From assembly GCA_011109175.1 (NCBI GenBank), contig RDEW01000005.1, positions 1,738,324 to 1,802,323 on the forward strand: a stretch of 64,000 nt of DNA, given 5' to 3'. Position 1 is the stretch's first letter; every line of letters begins with the position of its first letter. Origin of the DNA: Dicyema japonicum (taxonomy: Eukaryota > Dicyemida > Rhombozoa > Dicyemidae). This document shows positions 13,187-24,739 of this stretch, piece after piece. Both the position numbers and the translations under genes were made by a program. The notes under the pieces are model-generated. The model searched no databases, was not told the DNA's origin, and saw nothing but the letters and a program-made list of their open reading frames with translations.

Positions 13187-14420
13187 CTAGCAAATCTTCC
13201 ATAAATACGTTGAATGACAGGGGCTTAAAATAGATCCCTGCGGCACTCCCCTTTTAAACGATATACCATCAGAATATCTTCCACCGACTACCACATAAGA
13301 TATCCTCCCAGTCAAATAGTCTTTCAACCATAGGAACATTTGTTTATCTTTGATTGTACAAGTTGACAAAATAAGGCTTCGTGCCATACACTGTCGAACG
13401 CCTTTGAGATGTCAAGGCAAACAAGGCTTAACTGACTTTTCTTCTCAAATGCATTTGTAGTTTCGTAATTTAGTGAGTAAATACAATTTCCGCACTATCT
13501 TCCAGGACGAAAACCCCATTGGTAAGGTCGTAGAAAATTACTCTCTTCTATATGCCGATTCAATCTCTTGAATATCCGTTCCATAATCTTTGATGTAGAA
13601 CATTAAGGCTTATTGGTCGATAAACTAAGGATCCTTCCTCGACTTTCCAGGTTTGAGGATCATCTTCACAATAGAACGCTTTCCATAGCGGAGGAACATG
13701 TCCGAGCTTAAAACTCGAGTTATACATTTTTTGTAGAACAAATAGTAGTTCATCGGACCCTTCTTTAAACATAGTCATGGAATGCTGTCGAATCCAGGAG
13801 ACTTGTTCTTGCACTTGCGTATAGCAGTTCTAACTTCAATCAGAGTGATTTCCTCTCCCAGGCTTTCCAGCTCGCCCACAGAGTAATCCCTAAAATTAGA
13901 TATCTCCTCTGAAAACTTCTCAGGTATAATACTAAGAGGATCAACTCCCTGTATATCCTCGAGCTGCTTCCTGAACACTAAAGGTACTCTTTCCAAAAGG
14001 ATTGTCCTTCCCTCATGATCGACCAGCACAATTCTCTTTGCCTTTAAATTTCCATTAGTAAGCCTTCTTTACATTTTCCAGAAACAAGACTTCTTCCAGT
14101 TAACTTTTGAGGCTGCATTCTTCAGTTTATTCTCCGAACTACTTTCCATGCTCTTTTCTAATAATTTTTGAATCACAGTTGTCCTGTCCCACAAATCTAC
14201 ACATCGTCTAAGCTTCGCATTTAGAGTATTCTCTTGCGAATAAGACTCCGTATTATTGGTGGGCAAGACTGTTTGTTGTTCGAAAAACTCTTGGAATAGA
14301 CCTTCTTTCCATACAATCGCAGATACAAGCATAATATAAGATAGTTCCCAGTTAAAAACGTCCAGCTCCTCAGGTGTAGAAAAAGAATTAGTCCTCATTC
14401 GTAAGGTCTTCGACAAATAA
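13187..14420 (-). mobile_element. LINE-B, RT region (CR1/Jockey-like), decayed
   Basis: In minus-strand order there is a post-endonuclease linker, the segment EVRTAIRKCKNKSPGFDSIP (RT entry block), a thumb-like HVPPLWK, YRPISL, and finally GVPQGSILSP. This is the normal order of a CR1/Jockey-type RT. The frame changes at least three times. The YxDD block and 3' end are missing, the copy being cut off by RLE-A sequence at 13.16-13.19 kb. Confidence 0.7.
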
Positions 14421-14539
14421 TAGCGTAATGTCTCCAGTCTATCGACGAGGTATCATAATACATGAAAATATCTTCAACAATATTCGGCTCCAGGTTTATA
14501 GTCACCTCCTGTGGATATATCGCTATATCCCAAAGTAAT

Positions 14540-14795
14540 CTCCCTATATACCAAAGTATACCCACACACAAGAAAAGAAGTGAAGATCATTCCTTGGTTC
14601 TACGATTAGTTAAAATTAACTGTTCTTAAATAGTGTGTGTCCTGCCTATGAGCTATAAATTATGGCTCTCGTGAAAAGACNTTGGTTCTACGATTAGTTA
14701 AAATTAGCTGTTCTTAAATAAAGTGTGTGTCCTGCCTATGAGCTATAAATATTATGGCTCTCGTGAAAAGACTGTTATTATTATTAGTTGCTTTC
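14540..14795 (+). repeat. SINE1 3' half, present twice around an N
   Basis: Two near-identical runs of about 90 nt (from TTGGTTCTACGATTAG to CTCTCGTGAAAAGAC) flank a single N at 14681. The second ends in (ATT)n. This could be a tandem duplication but looks more like two overlapping contig ends that were joined without merging. Confidence 0.75.
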
Positions 14796-15039
14796 ATCGT
14801 AAAACCGTTTGCTCCTTTAAATATCAGTAGATACAAAATAAGATATGAATTTGACAATGTAAGTTGGTTTGAAGCACAAAAATAAGCAGAAACATCGCAC
14901 AAATTTTGCAGGACAGAACATAACGAATCCGTGAAGCTGCAATGTAAAGCAATAGATGCTATATTTTCCTTGCAACACTTAATGTTTGGTGGCGAACCAG
15001 GTTGATAATAATTTATTTTAGATGAGCCAGCTCCTTTCT

Positions 15040-16925
15040 TTTCGATCATTCTTCCTCTTCGCGATGAGCGAACCGATCTTGTTTAGCAGGAGCAGTTACC
15101 TGCTTCCTATAATTCCTGACGTTTCCACTACCACTGGTTTGAAAATGAACTGTCCATCAAAAAATGCGTATTTCTTTAACTTTAAGGTCTCAGCCTTCTC
15201 TGAAGCAGAGCCTGGGTTAGTTGCTGTCGATGTAAAGTTGGAGGGAGAAAGGCTATCGACACAGGTGATGTCCAGGCAAGGTATCTACCACTTTCCCATG
15301 GGAAGAGAGTGGTTCCGTGGCTTGAGCAAGTTAAGCGGCTCCAATTGGACAGGAAATCCAGCAGCTTTAAGTCCCCAAGCAATGACTCCGTTGATTTCGA
15401 CGTGTCTAGGACTCCTTCCAGCACTCCTCCGGCATGAAAGAGCATAAAGACCTTTCGCGTCAACAATCCCTTCACATCTACACCGATGGATTGTGTAAAC
15501 ATCTATTTAGAGGCGGATAGAGACCCCAATCCTCATCGTGTCGTCATCGAATAGTGTCCCAAGTGAAGTACATGGTAATGCTCTGAGCCAGGTTCCTCTC
15601 TCGTTCGTCGACGCAGAAACCAGACAAGCCAGACGATGCTGATCAAGCACAGGTTCTATCTCATCTATGATCTTGAGCACAAAAGCTTGTCCATTCTCGT
15701 TGTTTATTACCGTTCTTCGGGAATCATACACTCAATTGCTTCCAGACTGCCCGAGCCATGCATACCACTAGTTCAGCGTCAGATCCGTTAATGTAGAGTA
15801 GGATCTGGTGTGAGACCATTGGAAGTATATGTTGAAGATAGAAAGGCCGGGAGGGTGAGTTCTAGTATGACCGTATTCCGATTCCTCCTTAGCGAAGAGG
15901 TAGTTTGCATTGGATCCAGCCAGCTTTATCAAAAAAATGTTGAGCGTTTCTTCAACGGCAGTCCTCAGCTTCTCGTCGATGGCTCTCAAAAAGTTCATGT
16001 CCGTGAAACATGTTGCTGTCCGTAGAAGAAAAAGGAGTCGTGGTGGCGTAAGGTGAAAATTCCTGAGGAAGAATAAAGACATGTGAGAGTCCAGGGTTGT
16101 AAATTTAATGTGAATTATTCGAGTGATGTATTTTTCTTTTCCAGGAGAGATGACATATTATTGCAGTATAGAGGAGAGCCAAGAAAAAATGCATTTTCGA
16201 TTTGGGTGACCGAAACATCGTGGAGATAAGTAGAAATAGCAGCCACTGCACGGCTGAAGTCTTCCTCTTCGCAAGCAACGTTTATAATTTCACATTTATA
16301 CGGGTTCGGTTACAACCCAAGTACCGCAAGTGTACAGATGGTGGACTCGACTTCCAGCACCACAAATTCCAAATTACCTCCGACGGTAGCGTCGTCCAGG
16401 TACCATAGGTTCAATGTAGTTCGCATCGTCGATGCTGCACAGTCAATACCCAAGGCGAAGAGCAGGGGCCAAGGGGGTCACCTTGTTGAACTCCAGTCTT
16501 GGATTCGACGAGCATTCGTAGTGTCTTGGTGGACTGGTAAAAAAGTTCCTGATTGAATAGATTACTGCCACGCATCAATGAGGAATTCCAACCCCAAGTT
16601 GAATAGGGCTCAGTTGGGGACTTAGAATCTTGCTTGCTGCTCTGGCAGCAATTTCCGACGTCAGGCGCCTGAATACGTTGCCTATAGCGATGGATTTTTA
16701 CCCACTACTAGGATTTCTGAAGGTAATCAGTTTGGATCAAAAAAGGAGTCCTCTGACATAGTCGAAGATATCAGCCCGAAGAATGCTGTCTGTAAGGGTC
16801 TTATTGAGTTAATGAGGAAGTTCCAAATATCGGCGGTTGTGGAAGAAATAAGGTCTTTCATATGGCTCGGACGTAGGCCGTCCAAGCCAGACCTTGTCAT
16901 TGAGCGTACGCAGGGCACCCCGAAT
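15040..16925 (-). mobile_element. RLE-A element, RT to endonuclease (heavily decayed)
   Basis: Read on the minus strand: an RT entry block (SGLDGLRPSHMKDLISS, 16.87-16.92 kb), poorly preserved RT, then TWLRALPCTSLGTLFDDDTM and IGVSIRL (about 15.53-15.6 kb), then GTTLFPWESGRYLAWTSP (endonuclease core, about 15.27 kb). The RPDG part is degraded. The same diverged subfamily appears at 52.2-52.7 kb. Open frames on the opposite strand here (15022-15447, 15810-16025) are shadows. Confidence 0.7.
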
Positions 16926-16999
16926 GTCCCCCATCACCTTATTCACTTCCTTGCGTACATCCCACTTGGTAATTGAAAGAAAGGAGGCAGCTGTAGACG

Positions 17000-17560
17000 C
17001 GTCGACGTTGGAATCCTGATTGGGATAACCCTCTCCGACACAAGCCGATTCAAACTGTTCTCAAAGGGAAAGATTGTAAAAAAGAGTGCAGTTTCATCCA
17101 TGCTTAGCAATACGTCAGGGTAAACTTTTTTTAACTTATCAAACATATTTTGTCAATTCAAATTAATTTTACTTTGTGTTAAGCTGTTAGCTTCTCCATG
17201 AAGAACCTTTAGTTTGAATCTTCTTTAAATCTGTGTAGCCTTTACTAAATCAAGATCATTGATTACAAGCTTCACCAAATACTTTAGCTTTCGAAATGAT
17301 GATATCTTAAGTAATAAAACCATTGATTGCATCCATCCTTGAAATCCATTCATCAAGTGAATTATAAAGCTGATGATGTTTGCCACCGTCTTGACTTATT
17401 AACCATAGTTTCACAGTTTCCCCATTTTTCACGATTTTTAAGAATTCCCGAGAGTGTCGTAATTTCCAAATGATGTTGCTTGTTTGAATAAACTGGAAAA
17501 GAAAATGAAAATATATATTAGATAGTGATAAATTTTTACTGAATATTTTTGTTTTTTAGT
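17000..17560 (-). mobile_element. Possible pogo/Tigger-like transposase fragment
   Basis: The minus frame has PDVLLSMDETALFFTIFPFE. An aspartate-glutamate-threonine followed by LFF is the first catalytic-aspartate block of pogo-type DDE transposases. Upstream in other frames are KVLHGEANSL and a phenylalanine-rich run that fit the preceding block. The other catalytic acids are not found. The match rests on one motif. Confidence 0.4.
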
Positions 17561-18159
17561 TTAGAGTGTCATGTCTCCACATCACAGATCTAGGAACCAG
17601 TTTTTTTCATTTTCTTTTGTTGTGGGCTTTCTTATGGGATAATTTTTATTTGAAAACCGAGGATCATTATTAAGGAAAAGAAATTGCGGCTATTTAGTGA
17701 TTCTGACTACCCTTAACAACCACCTCATTTTCCTCAGTGTTTTTTAACATGATTCCACGTACTTCCTGTAGACTCGTGCTAATAGAAAACGTTCAAGTGA
17801 GATGAACTTAGCATCAGTTCTCTTCTTTAGGGCCTTGAAGTGAGTAGGGTCTATAAGAGGAAGAAAACTTTTTATGAGCTCCAATACTAAGTATTGGAAG
17901 GCTTCGCTTTTCTTTAAATGCGTTTTTGTGAGGTTCGTACAAAGAAAGCGAATCATATTGAAAATTAGTTTCTTAAAATTTTCGCAGATAAACAGAAAGG
18001 GGATATGTGCTTATAAGAGGAGGGAAAATTCCTTTGGTCTCCCAAGCTTCAGGACCAACCGTATCTCGGATAACTTCCGACTGATGGATTAGTTGTATAT
18101 CTGTGTTAAAGCCATAAGAACAAAGGGACCCGAGTTTTTAAGTATTGAGAGGGTAATTA
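17561..18159. other. No gene recognised
   Basis: A 70-codon minus frame (17744-17956) and the overlapping plus frame have no recognisable motif. Confidence 0.4.
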
Positions 18160-18270
18160 TTTATTTATTTTTATTTAATAACCCCGAAAAAGGAACACCA
18201 AGAAAGAAGGAGTAAACCAACTAATTAAGTCGATCACAGGAAAAACCTCTCGATCCTGTTGAGGCGTACC
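18160..18270 (-). repeat. LINE 3' tail
   Basis: The reverse complement matches the tail at 39.05 kb: CTTAATTAGTTGGTTTACTC, then a GGTGTTCC arm, GGGGTTATTAAATAA and an AT-rich end. No coding part is attached. Confidence 0.6.
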
Positions 18271-18294
18271 GGGAGAGGATCGAGAGGATGTGGA

Positions 18295-18573
18295 TATAAT
18301 TCCGATATAATTCCGAGGGCATATATTCAATTTATTGTGTTAAAGAAAACTCTTGAAAGCATGTTAGTGGAGCACCGACATGGGATGAACTTTCAAGAGA
18401 GTGATGTTAGTGAGGTCATTCATTTCCTACAACGAAAGTCTCTACAAGTTGAGGATGACGGAATCGTGCCCATGGAACAACAATGCTGGAGTGAAGATCA
18501 GATTGGTGATGGTGAACAAGAGATTGCAGTTAGAGAGCTAAGGAATGGCTCAAAACGAAAGAGAATAAATTAA
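18295..18573 (+). mobile_element. RLE-B element, C-terminal tail
   Basis: The frame starts RAYIQFIVLKKTLESMLVEH and continues acidic, then basic, to a stop after KRKRIN. It is the same terminal segment as at 3976-4263. Nothing upstream belongs to the element. Confidence 0.55.
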
Positions 18574-18661
18574 TACAGCCAATCAATTTTAAATAGTTTA
18601 ATTCTGACTTTTGGTTTATTCTTAATATTTGATTTAATAGCTTTATTTATGGAAGACAGGT

Positions 18662-19045
18662 ACCCACCCAGCCTTGATGAACATTTACAAGCAATACATC
18701 GAACCATGCTTCTCGTACGCGTGTGCTTCGTGGGGACCTTCATTATCATGGACGAACACTAAGAAGATTGAGGACGTTCAAAAGAAGGCTTTCAAAATGA
18801 CGGAGCGGTGGTCTTGTGGGAGACACAGAACCGGACCGACTACTCTGGAGGCCCTCGTTAAACAAAACTCCGGCATGCGGGAAGGTGGCCCTGCAAATAC
18901 AGTCAGCCGCCCTGTACGAGCTTGTGTGGGTACGAGGGAGGAGCACCGGAAAGAATGAGGATTTTGGCGGAGCGCATCGGGATCATGTGATAGTTAGTTT
19001 TGGTTTTACCGTGGTCTTGGGTGTTAAATAAATAAAATAAAATTT
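18662..19045 (+). mobile_element. CR1-like LINE, C-terminus and 3' tail
   Basis: The frame MNIYKQYIEPCFSYACASWG is the conserved post-RT segment of CR1/Jockey LINEs. It is followed by RTGPTTLEAL and a 3' tail ending TTAAATAAATAAAATAAAAT. It closely resembles the minus-strand copy at 60.56-61.35 kb, including the RTGPT-LEAL block. The RT is absent (5' truncation). Confidence 0.75.
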
Positions 19046-19051
19046 AAGAAT

Positions 19052-19375
19052 CGAGCCGCGTGGCGCCATGTTGTGCTACGTGGCTAATTGGTTAAAGTTT
19101 TCTCCTTGCCTGTTTGTTCCTTTTCTCTCTTACTATTAGAGTGGCGTCATGTGATTTACCTGTCTAGGTGACGCCCAGTGCCTGGCTGGCACGAAAAAGG
19201 ATCATTTGTTCTCCCCCACTCCACTGGAAGAGATTCCACAACTGCAAGTATGGACGTCTTACTTTTTATGTTGATTCCGGATGGACTGTTTCTGTAGAAG
19301 TGGAAACTGGATACACTTAATTAGTTGTTATTTTAACTTCTTTCTCGGTGTATCCGGGGTTAATAAAATTAAAAA
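19052..19375 (+). repeat. SINE2, full length
   Basis: About 320 nt matching 41441-41776 from end to end in opposite orientation. The head is GCGTGGCGCCATGTTGTGCT, the middle contains GAGTGGCGTCATGTGAT, and the 3' end carries the LINE-like tail with GGATACAC and GTGTATCC arms and a TTAATAAAATTAAAA end. Confidence 0.8.
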
Positions 19376-19419
19376 AAATTTTCTTGACAGTTAATCTACT
19401 CTATCTTTCCACTGTTCCT

Positions 19420-19475
19420 TATCTTTGGCCTACTAGAGTGGTGTCAAGTGATCCACCTGTCTCAGGTGAAAATCG
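19420..19475 (+). repeat. SINE2 internal fragment
   Basis: A short piece (ACTAGAGTGGTGTCAAGTGA, CCACCTGTCTCAGGTGA) matches the centre of SINE2, just after the full-length copy. Confidence 0.5.
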
Positions 19476-19479
19476 ACAT

Positions 19480-20250
19480 CAATTCATGATCATCTCTTTG
19501 AAGAAGCTATCCCGAAGAAAGACGTGTGCGATACCCAGAAGGACTTTAGAAAAATACATGCACGCCCATTTATGTAAGTTGGACACGAAATGTGTGAACA
19601 TAAAATTTTCAGAATATATTGAGGCATACCATTGGATCGGTGACAATCAATCGGGAACCCATATAATGTGTAGGAGGCTAAAGGGAAGACATACTTAACC
19701 ACTGCTCCAACCAGAAGAATGGGAATTATTTGGATTTATTTAAAGAAAGCTTTTGATGACTTCTCGTCAGTTCAAGGTTCACTTTTTCTTAAAAATCCAA
19801 AAAGATAGAAGGATACAGAAAGTGGTTGTAAAGTTGGAAAAGTACAGAAAGTTCAATAATAGTTAAGTTGAACATCAACAATGCTTACAAAATCATAGAG
19901 GCTCGTCTTTCCAGGATACCGATAATTATCAGGACGGTGAATTTCTCATATGGTTCGTTAATGATTTTTGGGCAAAACACCCTTGAATCCATGAATGGAG
20001 CCTTCACTCTTCACCTTGAGGATCGATTCTACTGTCTTATAAAATCTCAGTCTAACCGGGAGTTGAAAGTAATGCCAGATTCCAAGATTCCTTTACTATC
20101 TTAAAGAGGTCCTCTATTAACTTTAACTTCACATGAAGTGACTCAGAGCGCGTCTGTAGAAATAATTTCTTTCTCAGCTGATCCACCTTTTTTGTGCGTA
20201 ATACTCATTGACCGAAAGAGTTCCTTAGTTCTCAGTAAATTAAATTATTA
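19480..20250 (+). mobile_element. RLE-B reverse transcriptase fragment (decayed)
   Basis: Frames give LCKLDTKCVNIKFSEYIEA and WIGDNQSGT, resembling the NLYKLLKKCVNKKLSGYIE and LISDNQL blocks of the RLE-B copy at 57.9 kb. WIYLKKAFDD follows, like WIEVKKAYDFVDH there. Later sequence is degenerate. Several frameshifts are present and no catalytic YxDD is visible. Confidence 0.45.
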
Positions 20251-21099
20251 ACTCAACTTTAGCTAACTAACCTGGATCTGGCAAACACACAATGCGCCAT
20301 GAGACCAGGACGCTCCCAGAGATCCTTTACTTTCACGTCCAGGACCAGGACAAGCAATGAGATCCCGAAATACTCTCCTAGTCAGAAACGGATGATGTCC
20401 ATATCGTAAAAGAGAAAGTTCCACTATGAAGGCCCTCGGAAGATGCAGTTCTAAAACGCAGGAGCTCTGCGCTCCAGTATCAATTCTCTTTGAGGGTTCG
20501 TATAGCACGTGTAGACACAAAACCATGTATACTTATGGTCCATGTTTGGTCTTTTACAAAGAGTGGAATTTTCATGTGTGTCCATTGGAGATCAGAAAAT
20601 GTTAGTGGATTAAAGTAATGTGAAACTTGTGTGGTTGGGTCGAATGATTGTCTCAGATACTGTAAGCTACTCATTTCAAGGTGGTCACCAAAAGTCAGGA
20701 TTTTCAAATCCTATTATAATTACCAACGGGAGATGATTTTAAACAGCCCATTAAATCCCCCATGCTGAATTTTAGACCTGCTGCAGGTTTTATAGAAGGG
20801 ATGGTGATATTCATAAAGCCAAGCTTGATATTCAATGTCGTCCTGATGAATCGCTTGTACAGGAGAATATAAACTCCTTTTTCGAGTGATCAGCTACTGC
20901 TCGAAAAATATTTAACTTTTGCTTTATTTTAGCAGTGACGTGTCATACATGACTCAGGATTTTAGGATATTTAACCACTGGAGGAAGTTCGTTGCTTAAG
21001 TATATATTAGACAGTGGTGGAATTGACTCCGATCTGTTGTAAATATTGTTATTGAGGATTTCGATGTGGGAGACATCTATTTTGTGGTCATCCATGTGT
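20251..21099. other. No gene recognised
   Basis: Minus frames at 20263-20526 and 20480-20707 contain an isolated DTGAQSS, which would fit a retroviral-type protease, but neighbouring blocks are missing. Confidence 0.35.
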
Positions 21100-22684
21100 T
21101 TGCACATTATGAGACCAATTGAACGTTATTATCCCCCGATGCAATCATAGGGACATCGGCATATGATGGAAGGAACGTTTTCATAATCATTAAAATGTAG
21201 CTGAGGCAGATTAAAAAGTGAGGGTGAAATAACAGATCCCTGCTTTAGAAAAATTGATGTGGCCTGAACTATTTTTTCCAAAATCTTTGATACAACTGAG
21301 GTAAGAGAAATAGGTCTGTGGAGAAAGATGAGGAATCTTTGTTGTTTTTGAGTAATTATCGATAACATGGGGATAAAACACGTTGATTGAGAATTCATAA
21401 ATGGCCTTGAGAGCGTCCGTTAGGTCCGAGGTGTTTCAAGTGGAGGATACATAGGCCATCAGGGCCTTTGGTAGAGAGTTCGCGGAATTTGGATCAAGTC
21501 ATTGATTAGAGTTACGAGAACTTGGATATGACCTCACGTACCTCGTGTTAGTTGGATTCTCTAATGCTGAATATCTTTGGCCATTGGAATGTGACTAATC
21601 AGACAATAATGGGTCATCAAGTCGTTTGCCTAACGATGAAAGTCTATTGTTTGGTTGTTTGAGAGGAGCCGGAATCAGTTTGACTGACCTGAACATCTTT
21701 GATGAATCTCAAGAGTTTATGATGTTAACATCTTGGGTTATGATGTTTAATAAATTCAGTCCATTTTTCATTCTGGACTTTAGAAATCAACGTGTTATTT
21801 ACCTGAGGACTTTACTATTAAAGAACGACTGACTTTTGGGATTAATTTCATGTCAGCTTACAATATATGGGAGATGAAAAAGGTCACGGTTTTATCTGGA
21901 GAGGTAAATTTATACAGAGAAGAATTCCAAGAACCTTTCTATTTCGACCTTAAAATTATCTTATTTTTCTGTAATATGCGAAGGTCGATCTGGTTGTGAT
22001 CAAAGGATAAGTCTGAAATTCCAGCTAATCTAGGATGCGATGGTAGGTGAGCACATCGATTGGTCAAGGACGTGTTTGGACACTTTATCTTGTGTGTTGA
22101 TTGGGGTTGTTTATTATGATGATATGTTCGCGTTCTGAGGTGACTTGTTTTGACGTCTGATGGCTGAATAGGGAATTTACATTATTAATGAGAGTGTCTG
22201 GAGTGGACATGACGATAATGGTAATGGAAATTACTTCGATGCTGTTATCTGAGGTTTGCATGGCTGTGTGCTGGGAGTGTATGTGAAAGGAAGTGAAGAA
22301 TGTATTAAGGTGACCATGGGACTCATTTGCTTATTCGGAGCAGAAAACTGAGTAGTCTGTATATTTGGATGCTCGTGAGGTGATAGATAGTCAGACTCAA
22401 AAAAGCAATATCAATTTTGTGTCTCGCCAAATAGTCTGTGAGCTCAGTGTTCTTTGGAATGATCCATTAATATTCAGTTGTAGGATTCTAATTTTGTTCG
22501 GTCCGGGGTTGGGCTCCCGCATCATGAGGATTTCACTAGAGCGAGGTCTTGTGATCGCTCGACGAGCGCAATCAGGAACTCCTTTGAAAGAACCGATAAG
22601 GAAAGTAAGTGGTTCTTTTTTTATGAGTGATGTGTAGTACACAAAAACATCTATCTGACACCTTGAGCTGTACCACACCGTCAT
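21100..22684 (-). mobile_element. CR1/Jockey-like LINE: endonuclease start and RT fragment
   Basis: On the minus strand the element begins at about 22.6 kb with REPNPGPNKIRILQLNINGS, the typical start of a LINE ORF2 endonuclease (NPGP then LQxNING). After about 800 nt of unreadable sequence the RT blocks HRPISLTSVVSKILEKIV and KQGSVISPSLFNL follow at 21.2-21.35 kb. The YxDD block is destroyed. Many frameshifts. Confidence 0.65.
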
Positions 22685-23009
22685 TCAAATCACGTGATAA
22701 TATTTTCTTAGTAAATTTACAAGAATTCACTATTCGTCGCTTTGTTAACTATATTATAAAATACTGAAGAATTTAAAAATTCTTAGAAAATCAAATTTAT
22801 CGACCTCCTTAACTTGAGACCTTTTATCCCACTTGTCTTTGTCCTGACGCGTTCCAGCAGTACCTTCACCCAAGCAAAGTGATCCAGAGTTGGTTGTCCG
22901 GGAAGCTGATGTCGAATGAATAGATATATAGATATAAGAACCCGGAGGAATGAATAGATTATATACACTACGTGTTTATTTTCAATATACATTTTACACA
23001 CGTGACCCA
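22685..23009. other. No gene recognised
   Basis: Short AT-rich spacer before a SINE1 copy. Confidence 0.4.
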
Positions 23010-23220
23010 GCCGGGTGGCATAATGGTTATGTGTCGGGCTTAAGTGACTAAGGTTACGGGTTCGATTCTCGCTGCTGTTCACCTGGTGGAAGGTTCCACA
23101 CATCTACGATGCAGAAAGGGTTTGACGAGTGACGCCGTCATCAGTGGATACTCACTGCGGAACTGGATTGTCTAGAAAGGACCCACACACAATAAAAAGA
23201 AAAAAAGAAGTGAAGATCAG
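23010..23220 (+). repeat. SINE1, complete head, truncated 3' end
   Basis: Starts GCCGGGTGGCATAATGG (A-box-like) and has GGGTTCGATTCTC (B box), then the GACGCCGTCATCAGTG core. It ends at AAGTGAAGATCAG, before the 3' tail seen in other copies. It is not a functional tRNA: the cloverleaf is not closed and the core follows directly. Confidence 0.85.
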
Positions 23221-23544
23221 TAAAGTGAGTGTCCTGAACATAATCTTTGATAAATTAGCTAATTAACAATGTTTAGATCTTCTATAGTAGTCATAATAAG
23301 ACACCACATGTTTCTTAGTGGAAAAAAACCATTTACAGTACAACATGCGATGTACCACGGTATTGTTCCCCATCAAGCTGATATGTTAGATTTCAAATTA
23401 ATCATATACTCAATTAATCCTTTTTCGAGTTTTATCAGTAGCTACTTAGTTTCATAGCAAGTCACATGTGTAAAAGATAAATTAGTAGTGAATGAGGAAA
23501 AGCCTGCAGGAGATAGCAGACTGTGCAAGTACATAAACTTCTAT
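23221..23544. other. No gene recognised
   Basis: A 62-codon plus frame (23269-23457) has no motif. Confidence 0.35.
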
Positions 23545-24010
23545 TTATTGAACAACCAAAGACCACTGTAAAACCAAACTAATTATCATGTGATACAGAT
23601 GCATTCTAACAACAGCCTTACTTTCATCTCTGCTGTCACAGAATATCCAGACGTTTGCCAAAAGTCCCAAGTCAAACATGACTCGCATGATTCTTGATCT
23701 TCTATTTACTGAATAGTCGTATTATTAAGGAGGATTCTTAGTTTGATGCTTTAGTCCCTTCTACATGTAGTAAACAATGCTACGGCTTGGTTGGAAAAAT
23801 CTCAAGTCGTAGTTTAGCAAACCATGGGATCAGTGTTAAGCATTTTATGTATGACCCCTGCTTAGAAACCTCTATTTCTGGCAGTTATGACAATATCATA
23901 TGCATAGGAGAGTACACAATGTCCAGTATAGGTTGTGGCACATCGTGCATAAATAGATTAAACAAAGGGAGAACTTCGAGGTACTCAATTGGGAAAGAAA
24001 TGATTTTTTG
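23545..24010 (-). mobile_element. LINE tail and RT fragment
   Basis: The 3' tail (reverse of TAATTAGTTTGGTTTTACAG) is at 23.55-23.62 kb. Upstream on the minus strand lies LPLFNLFMHDVPQPILDIVY, matching the LFNLFLHDLP block before the YADD motif in the copy at 35.3 kb. The catalytic aspartates are replaced. Confidence 0.55.
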
Positions 24011-24309
24011 ACTCCATTTGGTAACACTTCACGTGGACTCGTCTTCGTTCAGGAGGATGACCAACCAAATTTTAATACTCGTAGAATATCAAAGCTCAAA
24101 AATTCGTTTTGAAGAGAACTCAATGATAGTGAGCAAATGGGTCTTTCTTTGAGATTCAGCAGATTGAATTTCAGCTTTTCTTAACGACAACATCCTTTTT
24201 ATGTACTTTCTCTCATAAATTCTTTAGAATTTCATTTTAATATTTCACTATATTTGTTCTCCAATCGGTAATTGTAAAGTACATCAAGCTGGCCTACCGC
24301 GTTCGACAA

Positions 24310-24610
24310 CAAGCGACTATTTATTTATATAACCTCAGGAAACACAGAAAGAAGGTACAGTAACCAAACTAGTTAGGTGATCTCGGTTCCCCCTATGACA
24401 TTCGCCATTTTCATCTTGAGCTATCGAGGAACCCCACCGTTTCCAAAATTGTATGCGCTTGTGCCTGCATAGGAAGTCGATGGGGGAAGCAACTTGTAGG
24501 GTCTTTTCTTGTATCGATATTAGGGTCATCAATGATAAAGTGGTTAGTCGAGAAACATTACGAACTGTTCTCTTCCACCCGTATTGACAAATTAGGAAAC
24601 TTTCCAATTA
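24310..24610 (-). mobile_element. LINE 3' end
   Basis: The reverse complement ends in CTAACTAGTTTGGTTACTG and GAGGTTATATAAATAAATA, the tail type of the CR1-like LINEs. The 90-codon frame across it has no RT motif. Confidence 0.5.
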
Positions 24611-24739
24611 TTCAGCAATTCTAGCAGAACACAAATAAATGGGGAGATAGTGAATCTCCCTAAATTACATCCCGTTTGGGCACGAGAGAGGAACACCAGG
24701 CCAAGTTGAGGTCTCTAATCAAACGCATCAGGATAGCTT

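Noticed and set aside
15022-15447. 141-codon plus-strand ORF
   Set aside because: The opposite strand carries the RLE-A endonuclease end in order with other RLE-A blocks; this frame has no motif.
20263-20707. Retroviral-type aspartic protease (DTGAQSS)
   Set aside because: Only a seven-residue match; the flap and the second conserved block are missing and neighbouring sequence is not LTR-element-like.
23010-23090. Possible functional tRNA gene
   Set aside because: A and B boxes are present but the acceptor stem does not close and the sequence continues into the SINE1 core, as in every other copy.
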